64,000 nt of DNA, from NCBI RefSeq assembly GCF_905147045.1, contig NC_065889.1, positions 5,771,001 to 5,835,000 on the forward strand. Reading direction: 5' to 3'. The translations under genes were made by a program, and so were the position numbers. How positions within the stretch are numbered: the first letter of the stretch is position 1; every line of letters starts with the position of its first letter. The notes under the pieces were generated by a model that was not told where the DNA came from, made no database searches, and was given only the letters and a program-made list of their open reading frames with translations. Below are positions 45,834 to 56,580 of the stretch, piece after piece. This stretch comes from Nymphalis io (taxonomy: Eukaryota; Arthropoda; Insecta; Lepidoptera; Nymphalidae).

Positions 45834-46862
45834 ATGGAGTTCGCCTGCTGTAGCAAATCAATAAAAGATGCTGAAGATCCTATTGTATGTACATCTTGCG
45901 ATAGGGAATTCCATGTAGCTTGTATGCTACAGCTAAAAGATCAAGAACTAAAACCGGACGATGATCTTAGACTCTCCTGGCGGTGTTCATCGTGTACCTC
46001 AAATAATTCTCGGGACAACAAATCTGATACCCCAATTCGCAATGTCACAAAGCGGTCCAAGCAAAAAACTGATAAGAGTACGTCTTCTGAAAAAAATACA
46101 CATAAGGTAAATCTCACTGCGCTACAAATATCAAGAGATGAAATTCGAAATATTATTAAATCTGAGTTTAAAGAGGCTTTTTCTGGATTTCAAAATATCC
46201 TTGAGGATGTTAAAAAGGAAATTTTGTCACTCCAAAACTCTGTGAAATTTTTAAGTGATACTCATGATGCGATTCTTAAGAGACTAGAAACAGCCGAGAA
46301 TGGGATAAAAAAGTGTGATGCATTATATTCCGATGTAAAAAACTGCCAATTATCTATGATAAACCTCCAAAATGAAATTAATAATAAGGAACAATGGTCC
46401 AGGCGTTCTAATGTTGAGATTATTGGCCTTCCCGAATCCAAAAACGAAAATTTAATGACAACAATGAATAAGTTATCGGAACTGGTGGATCACTCAGCTT
46501 ACAGTCATTCGGACATCGATTTTATAACCCGCGTGGCCCCTAAAAACAATGATTCTAAAAAACCAAGACCCGTAATTATTCGATTTTTGTCTAGATGGAA
46601 GAAGGATGATTTCCTTGCTAGATTACGAGCAAAGAAGAATATCAGGGCTTGCGACCTTGGCTACGTGGGAAATACTAAACGTGTTTACTTTAATGATCAT
46701 CTAACAAGTGCTAATAAGGCGCTTCTTCGTAAAACAAAAGAAATAGCTCGCGATAAAAAATATACGTATATTTGGGTAAAAAACTGTTCTATTATGGCTA
46801 GAAAAACTGACACTAGCCCAGTTATTCATATACTTAACGAATGTGATTTAAAAAAATTGTAA
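45834..46862 (+). CDS. LINE ORF1 protein: PHD-like zinc finger, coiled coil, FP25K-like C-terminal domain
   Basis: 342 aa, intact. ORF1 proteins bind the element RNA and chaperone retrotransposition. Residues 1-54 form a PHD-like finger: Cys5/Cys6, then C19-x2-C22-x4-H27-x2-C30, and W49 before C51-x2-C54. The usual first C-x2-C pair is an adjacent CC here. Residues ~60-90 are basic and Ser-rich. Residues ~105-190 are heptad-like and probably form a coiled coil for oligomerisation. From ~187 the block EQWSRRSNVEIIGLPE starts a domain shared by many insect non-LTR ORF1 proteins and related to the C-terminal region of baculovirus FP25K; this is a LINE gene, not a virus. The RxVxxRFLSRWKKDDFLAR-type segment follows. 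The start is the first ATG after the T run. ORF2 begins 271 bp downstream on the same transcript. Confidence 0.85.
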   Translation: MEFACCSKSIKDAEDPIVCTSCDREFHVACMLQLKDQELKPDDDLRLSWRCSSCTSNNSRDNKSDTPIRNVTKRSKQKTDKSTSSEKNTHKVNLTALQISRDEIRNIIKSEFKEAFSGFQNILEDVKKEILSLQNSVKFLSDTHDAILKRLETAENGIKKCDALYSDVKNCQLSMINLQNEINNKEQWSRRSNVEIIGLPESKNENLMTTMNKLSELVDHSAYSHSDIDFITRVAPKNNDSKKPRPVIIRFLSRWKKDDFLARLRAKKNIRACDLGYVGNTKRVYFNDHLTSANKALLRKTKEIARDKKYTYIWVKNCSIMARKTDTSPVIHILNECDLKKL

Positions 46863-47133
46863 TACGCGCAATTAATTTATCCAACATATTATATATAAGT
46901 ACGTTTGGTGGCTTCTTTATAAATTTACTAAAATTATGTTGGCTTTTCTATTTGATTGTAATTTTATTAGGCTTTGAGAGAGAGATGAAACTGCTAAATC
47001 TGTTTAAGGTTTATTCTATTTGTATAATTTTAGAAAGGAGAATTATTATAATTAATTTAGATGAAATGGTCAGTTTAAATGTATTTAGTATAATTCTTAA
47101 GTCTTATATGATTTATAAATTACTTATTTCGCA
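46863..47133 (+). other. Inter-ORF spacer of the nested LINE
   Basis: AT-rich (about 75%). It holds a 65-codon ORF (46952-47149) overlapping the ORF2 start in another frame, probably accidental. ORFs of Jockey-type elements usually lie closer together or overlap. Confidence 0.5.
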
Positions 47134-50004
47134 ATGGTATCCAAAATAGCGATTTTGTACCAAAACGTGCGAGGTCTTAGAACAAAAACTTCTGAGTTTT
47201 TTTCGAATATATTAAATTGTGAACATGACATAATTTGTCTAACTGAAACGTGGTTATTACCTGGAATTTTTGATTCAGAAATTTTTGATAGTCGCTACTC
47301 GGTCTATAGATGTGATCGTAACTACAATGAACGTAACGATAAAATGGGAGGCGGTGTCCTGATTGCGGTGCGTAACGGACTCGTTGTTAAAGACCCTGTC
47401 TTTTTGCCGTCAAACGATATTGTTTCCTGTGACGTTTTTTCATTATGCGTAGCTTTAAGGACAAAAGGTAAGCCCGTTAATTGTAGATTTTTTTGTTGTT
47501 ATTTTCCTCAGTCGGGTTCACAATTTCAAGATCAGTTGAACTTTTATGAACGTATCTCTGAATTAGTGATATTGAATCCGAAAGATATATTTTTAATAGT
47601 TGGTGATTTTAATGTTCCCAGTGCTATTTGGTCTCCTTCGTCCACATCCGCTGAGCTCTGTGAGAATATTGGAAACTCAATGGTCAATGCAATGTCTTCC
47701 TTCATGTCCTTAAATAACTTTTCCCAATATAACTTAGTCTCAAACATCAATAATCGCCAATTAGACCTTGTCTTCAGTAACTCAAATTGTAGGGTTATGC
47801 GCTGTGAAACACCTTTAGTAAAGGAAGATTTACACCATCCCACGTTGGATATTATGTTAATAGATATTAACATTAGTAGCTTTCTTAGCCCTCCTCGTAT
47901 TGTTAAACTTTTTCATAAAGCTGACTATAAATTAATTAATGAATTATTGGCTAACATTGATTGGTCGGTTATTTCTGATTACTATGATATTGACACATCC
48001 GTTGAGAAATTCTATTACATAATCAATGATATAATTACAAAGAATATTCCTTCTAAAGTGGTTGTTGATCTTAGTAAGTATCCAGCGTGGTATTCTCCTG
48101 CACTTATTAAAATTATTAAAGAAAAACTAAAATATCACAAAAAATGGAAAATGTATGATAATTACAGTGATTACAGTACTTTTAAATTACTTCGTGATAG
48201 ACAAAAAAGGGTTGAAAAGACATGCTACGATAACTATCTTGATTTTGCGGAAAATAATATTTTGAGAAACTCTAAGTGTTTTTGGACATTTGTCAAGACC
48301 AAACAGAATACAAATGACATACCTGAGCGGCTATATTATAACGATATCTCAACAAGTGACAGTCAGCAAATAAGCAATCTATTTAATGAATATTTCTATA
48401 CATCCTTTGAACATAGTACACATCTTAACAATTTTTCCTGTAACAGTCAAAATAATAGTGGATATGCTAATACAATTAATTTGTCATCTGTTGATATTTC
48501 ACTTGCTGATGTTCGTAAGTATTTGAAAACCTTAAATATTAAAAAAGGTAGCGGACCCGACGGTATACCACCTCTTTTTCTAAGTAAATGCTATATGACT
48601 ATATCTATTCCTTTACATTTATTGTTTTGTATTTCCCTTCATACATGTACTATGCCTTCAATTTGGAAACAGTCTTATGTTGTGCCTATTTTTAAAAATG
48701 GAGATAGACATGATATCAAAAATTATCGTCCTATTTCGAAATTAAGTTCAATTCCAAAACTTTTTGAACGTATAATTTATGACAAAATCTTTCCAAGCAT
48801 ACGTCCCATAATTATTGACCAGCAGCATGGATTTATTAACAAGAAATCAACTGAAACTAATTTGTGTGAATTCACTGACTATGTTTTGACTGCAATGGAC
48901 AAAGGATATCAGGTGGACGTTGTGTACACCGATTACTCCAAAGCGTTTGACAAAATCTCTCATTCTATCTTAATAGCAAAAATGGAGTTCATCGGTGTAC
49001 ATGGTGACCTCCTTAGATGGATCAAGTCATATTTATTGAATAGAAGTCAAGCCGTTACTGTGAAAGGATATTGCTCATCTTTTCTACCAGTTCCATCTGG
49101 AGTCCCTCAAGGCTCACATCTTGGACCACTGTTTTTTAATATATATATAAATGATGTTGTTTCGGTATTTGCATCTTCTAAATTTCTATTATATGCTGAT
49201 GATACAAAAACTTATAAAATTATTAAGAGTGTTGATGATTGTATTAGTCTGCAAAAAGATTTGAACTTACTTAGCGATTATTGTACTACCAATTCGCTGT
49301 TTTTGAATATAAAGAAATGTAATTGTATAACATATACCAGAAAAAGAAAAGTGATCATTTACAACTACCGATTTAAGGAAGATGATATAAAACGTGTATC
49401 AGTGGTCAAAGATCTTGGAATAACACTCGATTCTAAACTTCTTTTCGATGAACACATAAATTCCATAACTTCTAAAGCGTTTCGTATGCTAGGATTTGTG
49501 CTGAGGATTTCCAGAGAGTTTAAGCGTGTTTCAACTTTTGCTCTTTTATATAAATCATTTGTGAGACCTATTCTAGAATACGCTTGCACTGTCTGGAATC
49601 CACGGTATAGTAAATATATAGAATTCATCGAAAATATTCAGGAAAAGTTTTTAAAATATTTAAAATTTTCGTCTATAAATAATTTGAATCAAATAGAAAA
49701 GATACCGACAACTGAACAGAGACGACTTGAACGTGATATGGTGTTTTTATATAAATTGATCCACAACATATTTGATTCCCCTTATCTCCTTTCTAAAATA
49801 AATATCAAGTGTCCTCGCCCTGGTAGTCGCAATAAATCTATTTTTGATTTTCCATTGACAAAGACTAAATATGCAGCAAATGCATTTATTAATAGATCGT
49901 CTAAACAGTACAATAAAACATTTATTGAATGTGATATATTTCATCTCTCCCTTAAAAAATTCAAACTGCAAGTAAAAGAAATATTATACTCTCAAGAGCC
50001 TTAA
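47134..50004 (+). CDS. LINE ORF2 polyprotein: AP-type endonuclease plus reverse transcriptase
   Basis: 956 aa, uninterrupted. The protein nicks chromosomal DNA and primes reverse transcription of the element RNA in the nucleus. Endonuclease: ILYQNVRGL (Asn ~11), ICLTETW (Glu ~38), LIVGDFNVPS (Asp/Asn ~157-160), LDLVFSN, and DLHHPTLDI with the catalytic His. Reverse transcriptase: LNIKKGSGPDGIPP (~470), PIFKNGDRHDIKNYRPIS (~525), DVVYTDYSKAFDKISH, GVPQGSHLGPLFFNIYIND, and the catalytic LLYADDTK with YADD at 687-690. After it come KDLGITLDSKL and the thumb region (SFVRPILEYACTVWNP). All catalytic residues I can see are present. The length fits Jockey/CR1-type ORF2. The start is the first ATG in frame, about 10 codons before the endonuclease core. 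Minus-strand ORFs inside are shadows. Confidence 0.9.
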   Translation: MVSKIAILYQNVRGLRTKTSEFFSNILNCEHDIICLTETWLLPGIFDSEIFDSRYSVYRCDRNYNERNDKMGGGVLIAVRNGLVVKDPVFLPSNDIVSCDVFSLCVALRTKGKPVNCRFFCCYFPQSGSQFQDQLNFYERISELVILNPKDIFLIVGDFNVPSAIWSPSSTSAELCENIGNSMVNAMSSFMSLNNFSQYNLVSNINNRQLDLVFSNSNCRVMRCETPLVKEDLHHPTLDIMLIDINISSFLSPPRIVKLFHKADYKLINELLANIDWSVISDYYDIDTSVEKFYYIINDIITKNIPSKVVVDLSKYPAWYSPALIKIIKEKLKYHKKWKMYDNYSDYSTFKLLRDRQKRVEKTCYDNYLDFAENNILRNSKCFWTFVKTKQNTNDIPERLYYNDISTSDSQQISNLFNEYFYTSFEHSTHLNNFSCNSQNNSGYANTINLSSVDISLADVRKYLKTLNIKKGSGPDGIPPLFLSKCYMTISIPLHLLFCISLHTCTMPSIWKQSYVVPIFKNGDRHDIKNYRPISKLSSIPKLFERIIYDKIFPSIRPIIIDQQHGFINKKSTETNLCEFTDYVLTAMDKGYQVDVVYTDYSKAFDKISHSILIAKMEFIGVHGDLLRWIKSYLLNRSQAVTVKGYCSSFLPVPSGVPQGSHLGPLFFNIYINDVVSVFASSKFLLYADDTKTYKIIKSVDDCISLQKDLNLLSDYCTTNSLFLNIKKCNCITYTRKRKVIIYNYRFKEDDIKRVSVVKDLGITLDSKLLFDEHINSITSKAFRMLGFVLRISREFKRVSTFALLYKSFVRPILEYACTVWNPRYSKYIEFIENIQEKFLKYLKFSSINNLNQIEKIPTTEQRRLERDMVFLYKLIHNIFDSPYLLSKINIKCPRPGSRNKSIFDFPLTKTKYAANAFINRSSKQYNKTFIECDIFHLSLKKFKLQVKEILYSQEP

Positions 50005-50263
50005 TTTACTCATGCATTTTTAATTAATTAATTATAAATTGATTATTTATTATTAAATTATGTTTTCTTGATTTAAAAATTAAATTTATATTAAATTAAA
50101 TTATATAAATGAATTATATAATTTCATGCACCTATTAAATATAAAAAATGTCTTGTTTTGTAATTACTTATGATTAATTTATAAATGGAAACTGTTTTGG
50201 TTTATGAATTGTTTTATATTTTTTATTTTATTGTAATTATTTCACTGTTTGTTTCCTGTACAC
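50005..50263 (+). other. 3' UTR of the nested LINE
   Basis: Very AT-rich, ending gtttcctgtacact just before the tail repeats. No secondary structure was resolved by eye. Confidence 0.6.
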
Positions 50264-50294
<31 letters not shown>

Positions 50295-50296
50295 AA
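50264..50296 (+). repeat. (AAAT)n 3' tail of the nested LINE
   Basis: About eight AAAT units close the element, instead of plain poly(A). The RTE sequence resumes at ~50297. Confidence 0.9.
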
Positions 50297-52474
50297 GGCA
50301 CATATTTAGAGATGTTTCAGTGATCAACAAGTTTAATACCGGAAGTGATCACCGCTTGGTTCGAGGCACTCTAAATATCAACTTAAAAGCCGAAAGATCG
50401 AGAATGATGAGGTCTACTCTCCGACCTACCATGCTCCAAGCTGCTCAAGGCTCCGAAAAGTTCCAAATGGAACTTCAAAATCAATTCACCGCGTTGGAAA
50501 CCATAAGCAGCATTGATGAGAGAACCGACACGCTGGTCAAAATACTGCAAAACACATCCCGCAAGTGTTTTCCACCACAGAGAAGAGACAACGCACCAAA
50601 ACTCTCTGCTGAGACACTCGAGCTCATGAGAAAACGACGAGAACTACCATCGTTTTTGTCAGATAAGGCCTTAAACCGAACAATAAAAACGCTGACGCGA
50701 CGCGATCTCCGACGCTCCAATACCCGTGCCATCAAGGCTGCGATTGAGCAAAATCGGGGATCGAAAGTGTTCGCTCGCAAGTTTGGGAGGCCGCGTCTGA
50801 CAAAACTTAAAACTGAAAATGGTGGGGTCGTTACCTCTAGGCCTGAGATTATCGGAGAAGTAGAGAGGTTTTATGGGCAGTTGTTCTCTTCAAGATCGGA
50901 TAAACCCATGGGAATCAGTATTGATGACCAGCGCGCCCCTCTTATGCGCCATTACTCCGAGGAGCTCCCGGTCGTTGACCAAGGAGAGATTAGGGCGGCT
51001 CTAGAACAGCTTAAAAACAACAAAGCTCCGGGAGATGACGGAATCACAACAGAGTTGCTTAAGGCAGGCGGGACTCCGGTCCTGAAAGAGCTAGCAAGCC
51101 TCTTTAATTCCGTCATCCAACATGGCAAGACCCCGGAAACGTGGAGCGGGAGTGAGGTGGTACTGTTTTTCAAGAAAGGTGATAAAACCCTCTTGAAAAA
51201 CTACAGACCAATCTCCCTCCTGAGTCACGTGTATAAGCTGTTCTCAAGAGTCGTCACGAACCGTCTCGCCAGACGACTTGACGAGTTCCAGCCCCCAGAG
51301 CAAGCCGGCTTTCGATCAGGCTACAGCACCGTGGACCACATCCATACTGTTCGGCAGATTGTGCAGAAGACCGAAGAGTACAATCAGCCGCTGTGTATGG
51401 CATTTGTGGACTACGAGAAAGCCTTCGACTCCATCGAAACCTGGGCAGTGCTCGACTCATTGCAGAGATGTCATATCGATTGGAGATATATCGAGGTACT
51501 GAGATGTCTGTACAACGCCGCTACAATGACTGTCCACATCCAGGACTGTAAGACGAAGGCGATCCAACTGCGCAGAGGGGTGAGACAGGGGGATGTAATA
51601 TCCCCGAAACTGTTCACCAACGCGTTGGAAGACGTTTTCAAAACGCTGGATTGGACTAGGTATGGAGTCAATGTAAACGGCGAGTACATCTCACACCTTC
51701 GATTTGCCGACGATATCGTCATCATAGCAGAGTCGCTGGAACAACTCACCGAAATGTTGCGTAGCCTAGGCGAGTCTTCCCGGTGTGTCGGTCTCGGTAT
51801 GAACTTGGACAAGACCAAGGTCATGTTCAATAGGCATGTCGTGCCGGGACCGATATACGTCGAGGGGAAACCTCTCGAAGTTGTTAGTGAATATACCTAC
51901 CTAGGACAGATAATACAAGTCGGTAGGAACAACTTCGAGAAGGAAGCCGATCGAAGAATTCGCTTGGGATGGGCAGCATTTGGCAACCTTCGTCAAGTCC
52001 TCAAGTCGTCTATACCGCAATGTTTGAAGACGAAAGTCTTCAACCAATGCGTCTTACCTGCCATGACATACGGTGCCGAGACGTGGACACTAACTGCGGG
52101 AGTAGTCCACAAATTCAAAGTCGCTCAGCGTGCTATGGAGCGAGCTATGCTCGGAGTATCTTTGAAGGATAAGATCAGAAATGAGATTATCCGGAAAAGA
52201 ACCGGAGTCACCGACATAGCTTGCAAAAATTAGCAGGCTGAAGTGGCAGTGGGCTGGTCACGTATGTCGTAGGACCGACGGCCGTTGGAGCAGACGAGTC
52301 CTAGAGTGGAGACCGCGAATCGGCAAGCGCAGCGTAGGGCGCCCTCCAGCCAGGTGGACCGACGACCTTAAGAAGGTGGCGGGCACCAACTGGATGCGGA
52401 AGGCGGAGGACAGGGAGCTTTGGCGCACCTTGGGAGAGGCCTATGTTCAGCAGTGGACAACGATTGGCTGTTGA
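50297..52474 (+). pseudogene. RTE reverse transcriptase half, frameshifted near its end
   Basis: The open frame (from ~50299, shown from a GTG at 50320) covers 637 aa to a stop at 52233. Landmarks: NTGSDHRLVRGTL (end of endonuclease), NNKAPGDDGITTELLKAGG, FFKKGDKTLLKNYRPISLLS, PPEQAGFRSGYSTVDHI, MAFVDYEKAFDSIETW, GVRQGDVISPKLF, and the catalytic LRFADDIVIIAES (FADD at 51703-51714). It ends with YLGQIIQVG and MTYGAETWTLT. Near 52222 the frame shifts by one base. In the new frame the family's C-terminus continues (SRLKWQWAGHVCRRTDGRW, GRPPARWTDDLKK, WMRKAEDRELWRTLGEAY) to the stop at 52472-52474. Apart from these lesions it is well preserved, so the RTE insertion is not very old. Confidence 0.9.
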
Positions 52475-52490
52475 TTGAGTTTACAGTACA
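52475..52490. repeat. Right target-site duplication of the RTE LINE
   Basis: Exact copy of 44338-44353, immediately after the RTE stop codon. Confidence 0.93.
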
Positions 52491-55400
52491 TTAAAAATAT
52501 CTTATTAAATCACATTCATTTGTTTCTGTGCTTGAAAGAATGACATATCAAGCGGGATTAATGATAATGACTCTTAACATAAATGCTTACTCGATATGTT
52601 GATATAATCAGGTCCTCAGAAAACTGACTTTTTATAAACATACATCATTATCATTTATTTAATTTTAAATAATTCATATTCATTTATTTGTCACACATAA
52701 CTAATTACAGTCAGTACAATACATTATTATACAAAAATAAAGCAAGGCTATATATATTTCACATGCGTGTACATACAGCGTAAGTAGTTATACAGTACCA
52801 GTGGGTTAGCTAGACACTAATGGGTAACAAAATATTTCAATTTTTAATTAAAAATATTGAACATTCATGTGTATTCAAGCTGTACGACCACGACTTTGTA
52901 ATCTAACCTTAAAACTCAAAGAGCATAGCGTAGGTACTGTCACTAGCAGAAGGCGAAGCGGTCCCCTCTTTCCGTAGCGCCCTAACTACTTCCTTTGCAT
53001 AATTAGCTTGCTAATAAGCCATCTTGAAATATTAACTGAACAATGACCTTCGTTAAATATACTTTGGTATATCAATAACGAAATATAAAATTCGCTGGCA
53101 CCTCGTAATTTATTATGGCTCGGAATAAGATAAAAAGAACGTGTCAGCTTACCGAATACTGAAGAAGGTCCTTTACTAACAAATGAAACGAATAATGTTT
53201 CAAAGTACTTAATGTATACTAACTTTACTTGCTTTTAAGAATATTTTGATGGAAAACAAAGTTATTTTATATTTATAAAAACACGTTGACTAAGACCTCA
53301 TAGCTTTAACTACTGAAACTAGGAACGTCGATTTTGGAGTGTGGTTAATAGGTCAATACTAAGGAGAATTTGGAAATTCTACCTCTAAAGTGATATAGGT
53401 ATTTTTTTACAACCAATAAAGTACAAAATTACCCTTAAATATTGTTTAAATTTAAAGGCATTAAAAAATACGTATCATTGTGTCTGAAAAATCATTGCTT
53501 ATGGAACTAACAGTTTGTATGTTACGTCATTATATTATTATTTTTTATCCCCATATATTTGTGTAAAGACATTTTATACAGAAATAGACGGCGTCAAAGC
53601 ATAGTAATATTTACGTTAAATTTATTAGCCTTCTTTCAGTCGTCTAGAATAAAGATTTACTTCTAAATGACAGTTAATAAATCTCAATTCGAGACCAATA
53701 TCAGTATTACACATCTATCACCCCATGAACACTCGAAAAAATAGCGGTATATTTGTGGGATGGGGTGAATAAATAATGATGCGAATATAAACAATAGTCA
53801 CTACTGTAGGACATGATTACTCCATATAAATAATATTAGTTTTGTACTTCTGTAATTCACTGTCTTTATTTATAAACATAAGAATATTTATATACATAGC
53901 GATCATTCAAGATTTATATAGTTTATATTAGATTTTTGGATATATTTTCTTTCGACTGAAAATTTTATCGTTTCTATAATGACATCATATTTTATTACAT
54001 ATAAAATTTGATCATCACGAGACACAGATGTGAAACATAGAAATTTATGATTATTGAAGAGTTTATAATTAAAGAAAAATTATAAATGAAAATGGCGTGA
54101 AATAAATAAAAAAATAGTTTCGTTATTAACATACGAGTCGATTTACCAATAGACTTAATAATGTTGATAGTTTAAATATTATCTATTTTTTAACTCAAAA
54201 TTAGTATACATATGTACCAGTTACTCTAGTACAATATAAAATACTCTAATTTGATGGAACATTATATAAAATAAACAATCAATTTGAAACTAGAAGTTAT
54301 AATCGCATATTCAGGTTGATAGCAAAAATTTCATTCCACACATGAGGTACCTGGCTCTGACAGGCGTCACACATACGCAGGTTCAACTCGTCATACATAT
54401 TCAAATTTATTTAAGGACAGTACTGTATCACAACGTAACTTGATTTGGACCTTAAATACAGAACCATGAAGGGTTTATTTTAAGGTATATTTTATCTCAA
54501 ATGAACCTCCACCTCCGGTATTGAACTCGCATTGAGTTAATTTTGCAAAATGTACTTTGGTTTTGCTCGGTTGGGAACACAATGGTAAACTTTCAGTATG
54601 CGGTGATTCTGTCTACAGTGTTTTAATAGGATATCGCTTGGATGTGTTTCACTTAAATAGAAAATTAGGTTCTCTGTCGGGAGTCCGAAATTTGATAGTC
54701 TTTTCATTTGGACGAATAAAATTAAAACAACAATTGATAAAACTGCCTAAATCTGTTTACAACATTTTGCTTCGTCGACTTTTCTTTTACAAACTGCTAC
54801 ATCAGTTAACTACAACATTTTAAACTTATTTCCGAGCAATTTTATGGTTTGGCTGACATAATTTACAGATAAACATAATAATATACATGATAATACACAT
54901 GATAATGATAAACCAGCAATTCAATTGACAGCTGGCTTTCCACTGGGGACATGACCTTTTTTCTTAAATGATATGACTAAGGAATCTTCAAGAAAAGACC
55001 CTTCTCATTCTTTAAAGGCCTCATTGGTACGCACTGTTCCTACCTCACACATTGTAATAAAACTCATGCATGAGTAAATGAAACATAATTTTGGCCAACC
55101 AATCACTCGGGCTAATGATAATTCGACGAAATCAAATTAGGGAGAATTTTGTTTCGGTAACATTGCATCGGCGTAATGAAATTCGATATAAAATACTTCG
55201 GCTAAATAACAGGTACCCAGAAAATTAGAAATCGTTAACTTTGCAAAGTTTAAATCCCCCGTAGATTGCTTTTATTTTATAAGTCAATTTCAGTCAAAAT
55301 AGATTATAATTATGCAAGAATAATTCAAACGAGACATAATTATGCACTTACTTATAAAATGTAGCTAGGCTGTTTAATTAATTAAATAATAAAATGAAAA

Positions 55401-56320
55401 TTTTCATCTTTATAATTTATCTCTCATGTAATATGCAAACAACTTTGTCAAGATACATTACAGACATACATACACTTATATTCTTTAACCTTCTTTCATA
55501 CTTATAAGATTATTTCTAAAAGGACCAATACCACATTTACAATAACACTGATTTACAAAATTTTAAAATAAATTTAACGAAACTGTTAGTTGTTATTATT
55601 TTTACATAATATGTTTATGGAATAGGATTTAATCCTTCTATAAATATTGGATCTTGAATATTTTGAGATATTTTTGTTATAGTTTTACTTTAATTACATA
55701 TACTTTAGTTTACGTTAACTTAATACATTTATTATAGAACTAGTACTATTAAGCCCTCGTATATGTCAAAAATGTAGTCTATTATGGTGTTGATATTATA
55801 ATAAATAAATAAATTATATAGTTCATTATGTATTGAATGATACCAATTAGTTTTGTAATGTATCCAATAAAAATAAAAACCTTATTACATCTGACTATTT
55901 GTTACACGGAAATCTTTTAATATCACTCTACAATAAAATATTACTCGTTCACAAATTGTACAAAATTGTATTTTCTACATTAATCTTGCGAATTTTCCGT
56001 TTCAGAGACGAAAAGAAAGACGGGGGCGGCAAGCCGGCTAATTCGATATCATTGTGGGTAAAACGTCGGAACGAATCCCGTAGCTTTGGCTGACAAGACC
56101 TGCTTACACCGAAAGTTACGAGTATGCTTTGAATTTATTAAGCAATATTATTGGAATTATATTTGGAATTATAAGGAATATATAATGATGCATTAAAGAT
56201 ATAATTATTCTTTAATTTTTATGTGTTATATGTGTTATAAAATTAACATAAATAAAATACGACTGACGACGTATGAATTATTTTACATTTCCTCGTTGAT
56301 TATGTGAATAGCATATTGCG
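52491..56320. other. AT-rich intronic sequence, no gene seen
   Basis: The 88-codon ORF at 54557-54823 and others are not convincing. tRNA-B-box-like scraps (ggttcaactc at ~54381) may be worn SINE heads. Confidence 0.45.
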
Positions 56321-56580
56321 TTGCAGAGCTCTGGAGAAGGTTAAAAGTAAAAGGAAATATTTCCACTCCCGTGCCTCTGGAAGCACGTGAAGCTGTTGGT
56401 CTGCACCGGAACTTTTTCCGGTCGTGTCGAATTAGCCGTACTCTCGGATTTTGAGAGGGAGAAATAACTATTGCACTTTTGTTTACATACTCTTGTGTAC
56501 TATAATATAAGCTGCGCAATTTGCGAGAAAATCTCCTTGAGAAAGGCCACCGTGGCAGAATTGGCTAGGAGAACATAATT
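56321..56580 (+). mobile_element. SINE-D copy 2, 5'-truncated and diverged
   Basis: Aligns with the body and 3' end of the element at 38409: cccgtgcctctggaagcac, aactttttccggtcgtgtcg, tgtactataatataagctgc and ggccaccgtggcagaattgg. The tRNA head is missing. Confidence 0.8.

Larger units (their letters stand above)
45325..50296 (+). mobile_element. Nested Jockey/CR1-type LINE with both ORFs open
   Basis: About 4.97 kb inserted between the endonuclease and RT halves of the RTE. It has a ~510-bp 5' region, ORF1 (45834-46862), a 271-bp spacer, ORF2 (47134-50004), a ~260-bp AT-rich 3' UTR and an (AAAT)n tail. The RTE protein frame resumes exactly after the tail (HIFRDVSVINKF from 50299). The target-site duplication cannot be fixed because target and tail are both A/T-rich. 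Intact ORFs in a host element with several lesions show that it arrived later. Clade assignment (Jockey versus CR1/Daphne-like) is uncertain without a phylogeny. Confidence 0.9.
44354..52474 (+). mobile_element. Full-length RTE-clade LINE split by a nested LINE
   Basis: Perfect 16-bp target-site duplications bracket this element. Subtracting the nested insertion (about 45325-50296) leaves about 3.15 kb, the usual length of an RTE element with one ORF carrying an AP-type endonuclease and a reverse transcriptase. The endonuclease half lies at 44441-45323 and the RT half at 50297-52474. The 3' end coincides with the stop codon at 52472-52474, giving essentially no 3' UTR and no poly(A), as is typical of RTE elements. 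The reading frame is broken at least twice besides the insertion, so this copy cannot encode a functional protein. Confidence 0.93.

Noticed and set aside
45834..46862. Viral FP25K-like gene
   Set aside because: The FP-like domain sits in a LINE ORF1 with a PHD finger, directly upstream of an endonuclease/RT ORF2; this is a retroelement gene, not an endogenous virus.
47544..49971. Minus-strand ORFs within LINE ORF2 (109, 87, 74 codons)
   Set aside because: Shadows of the 956-aa plus-strand frame.
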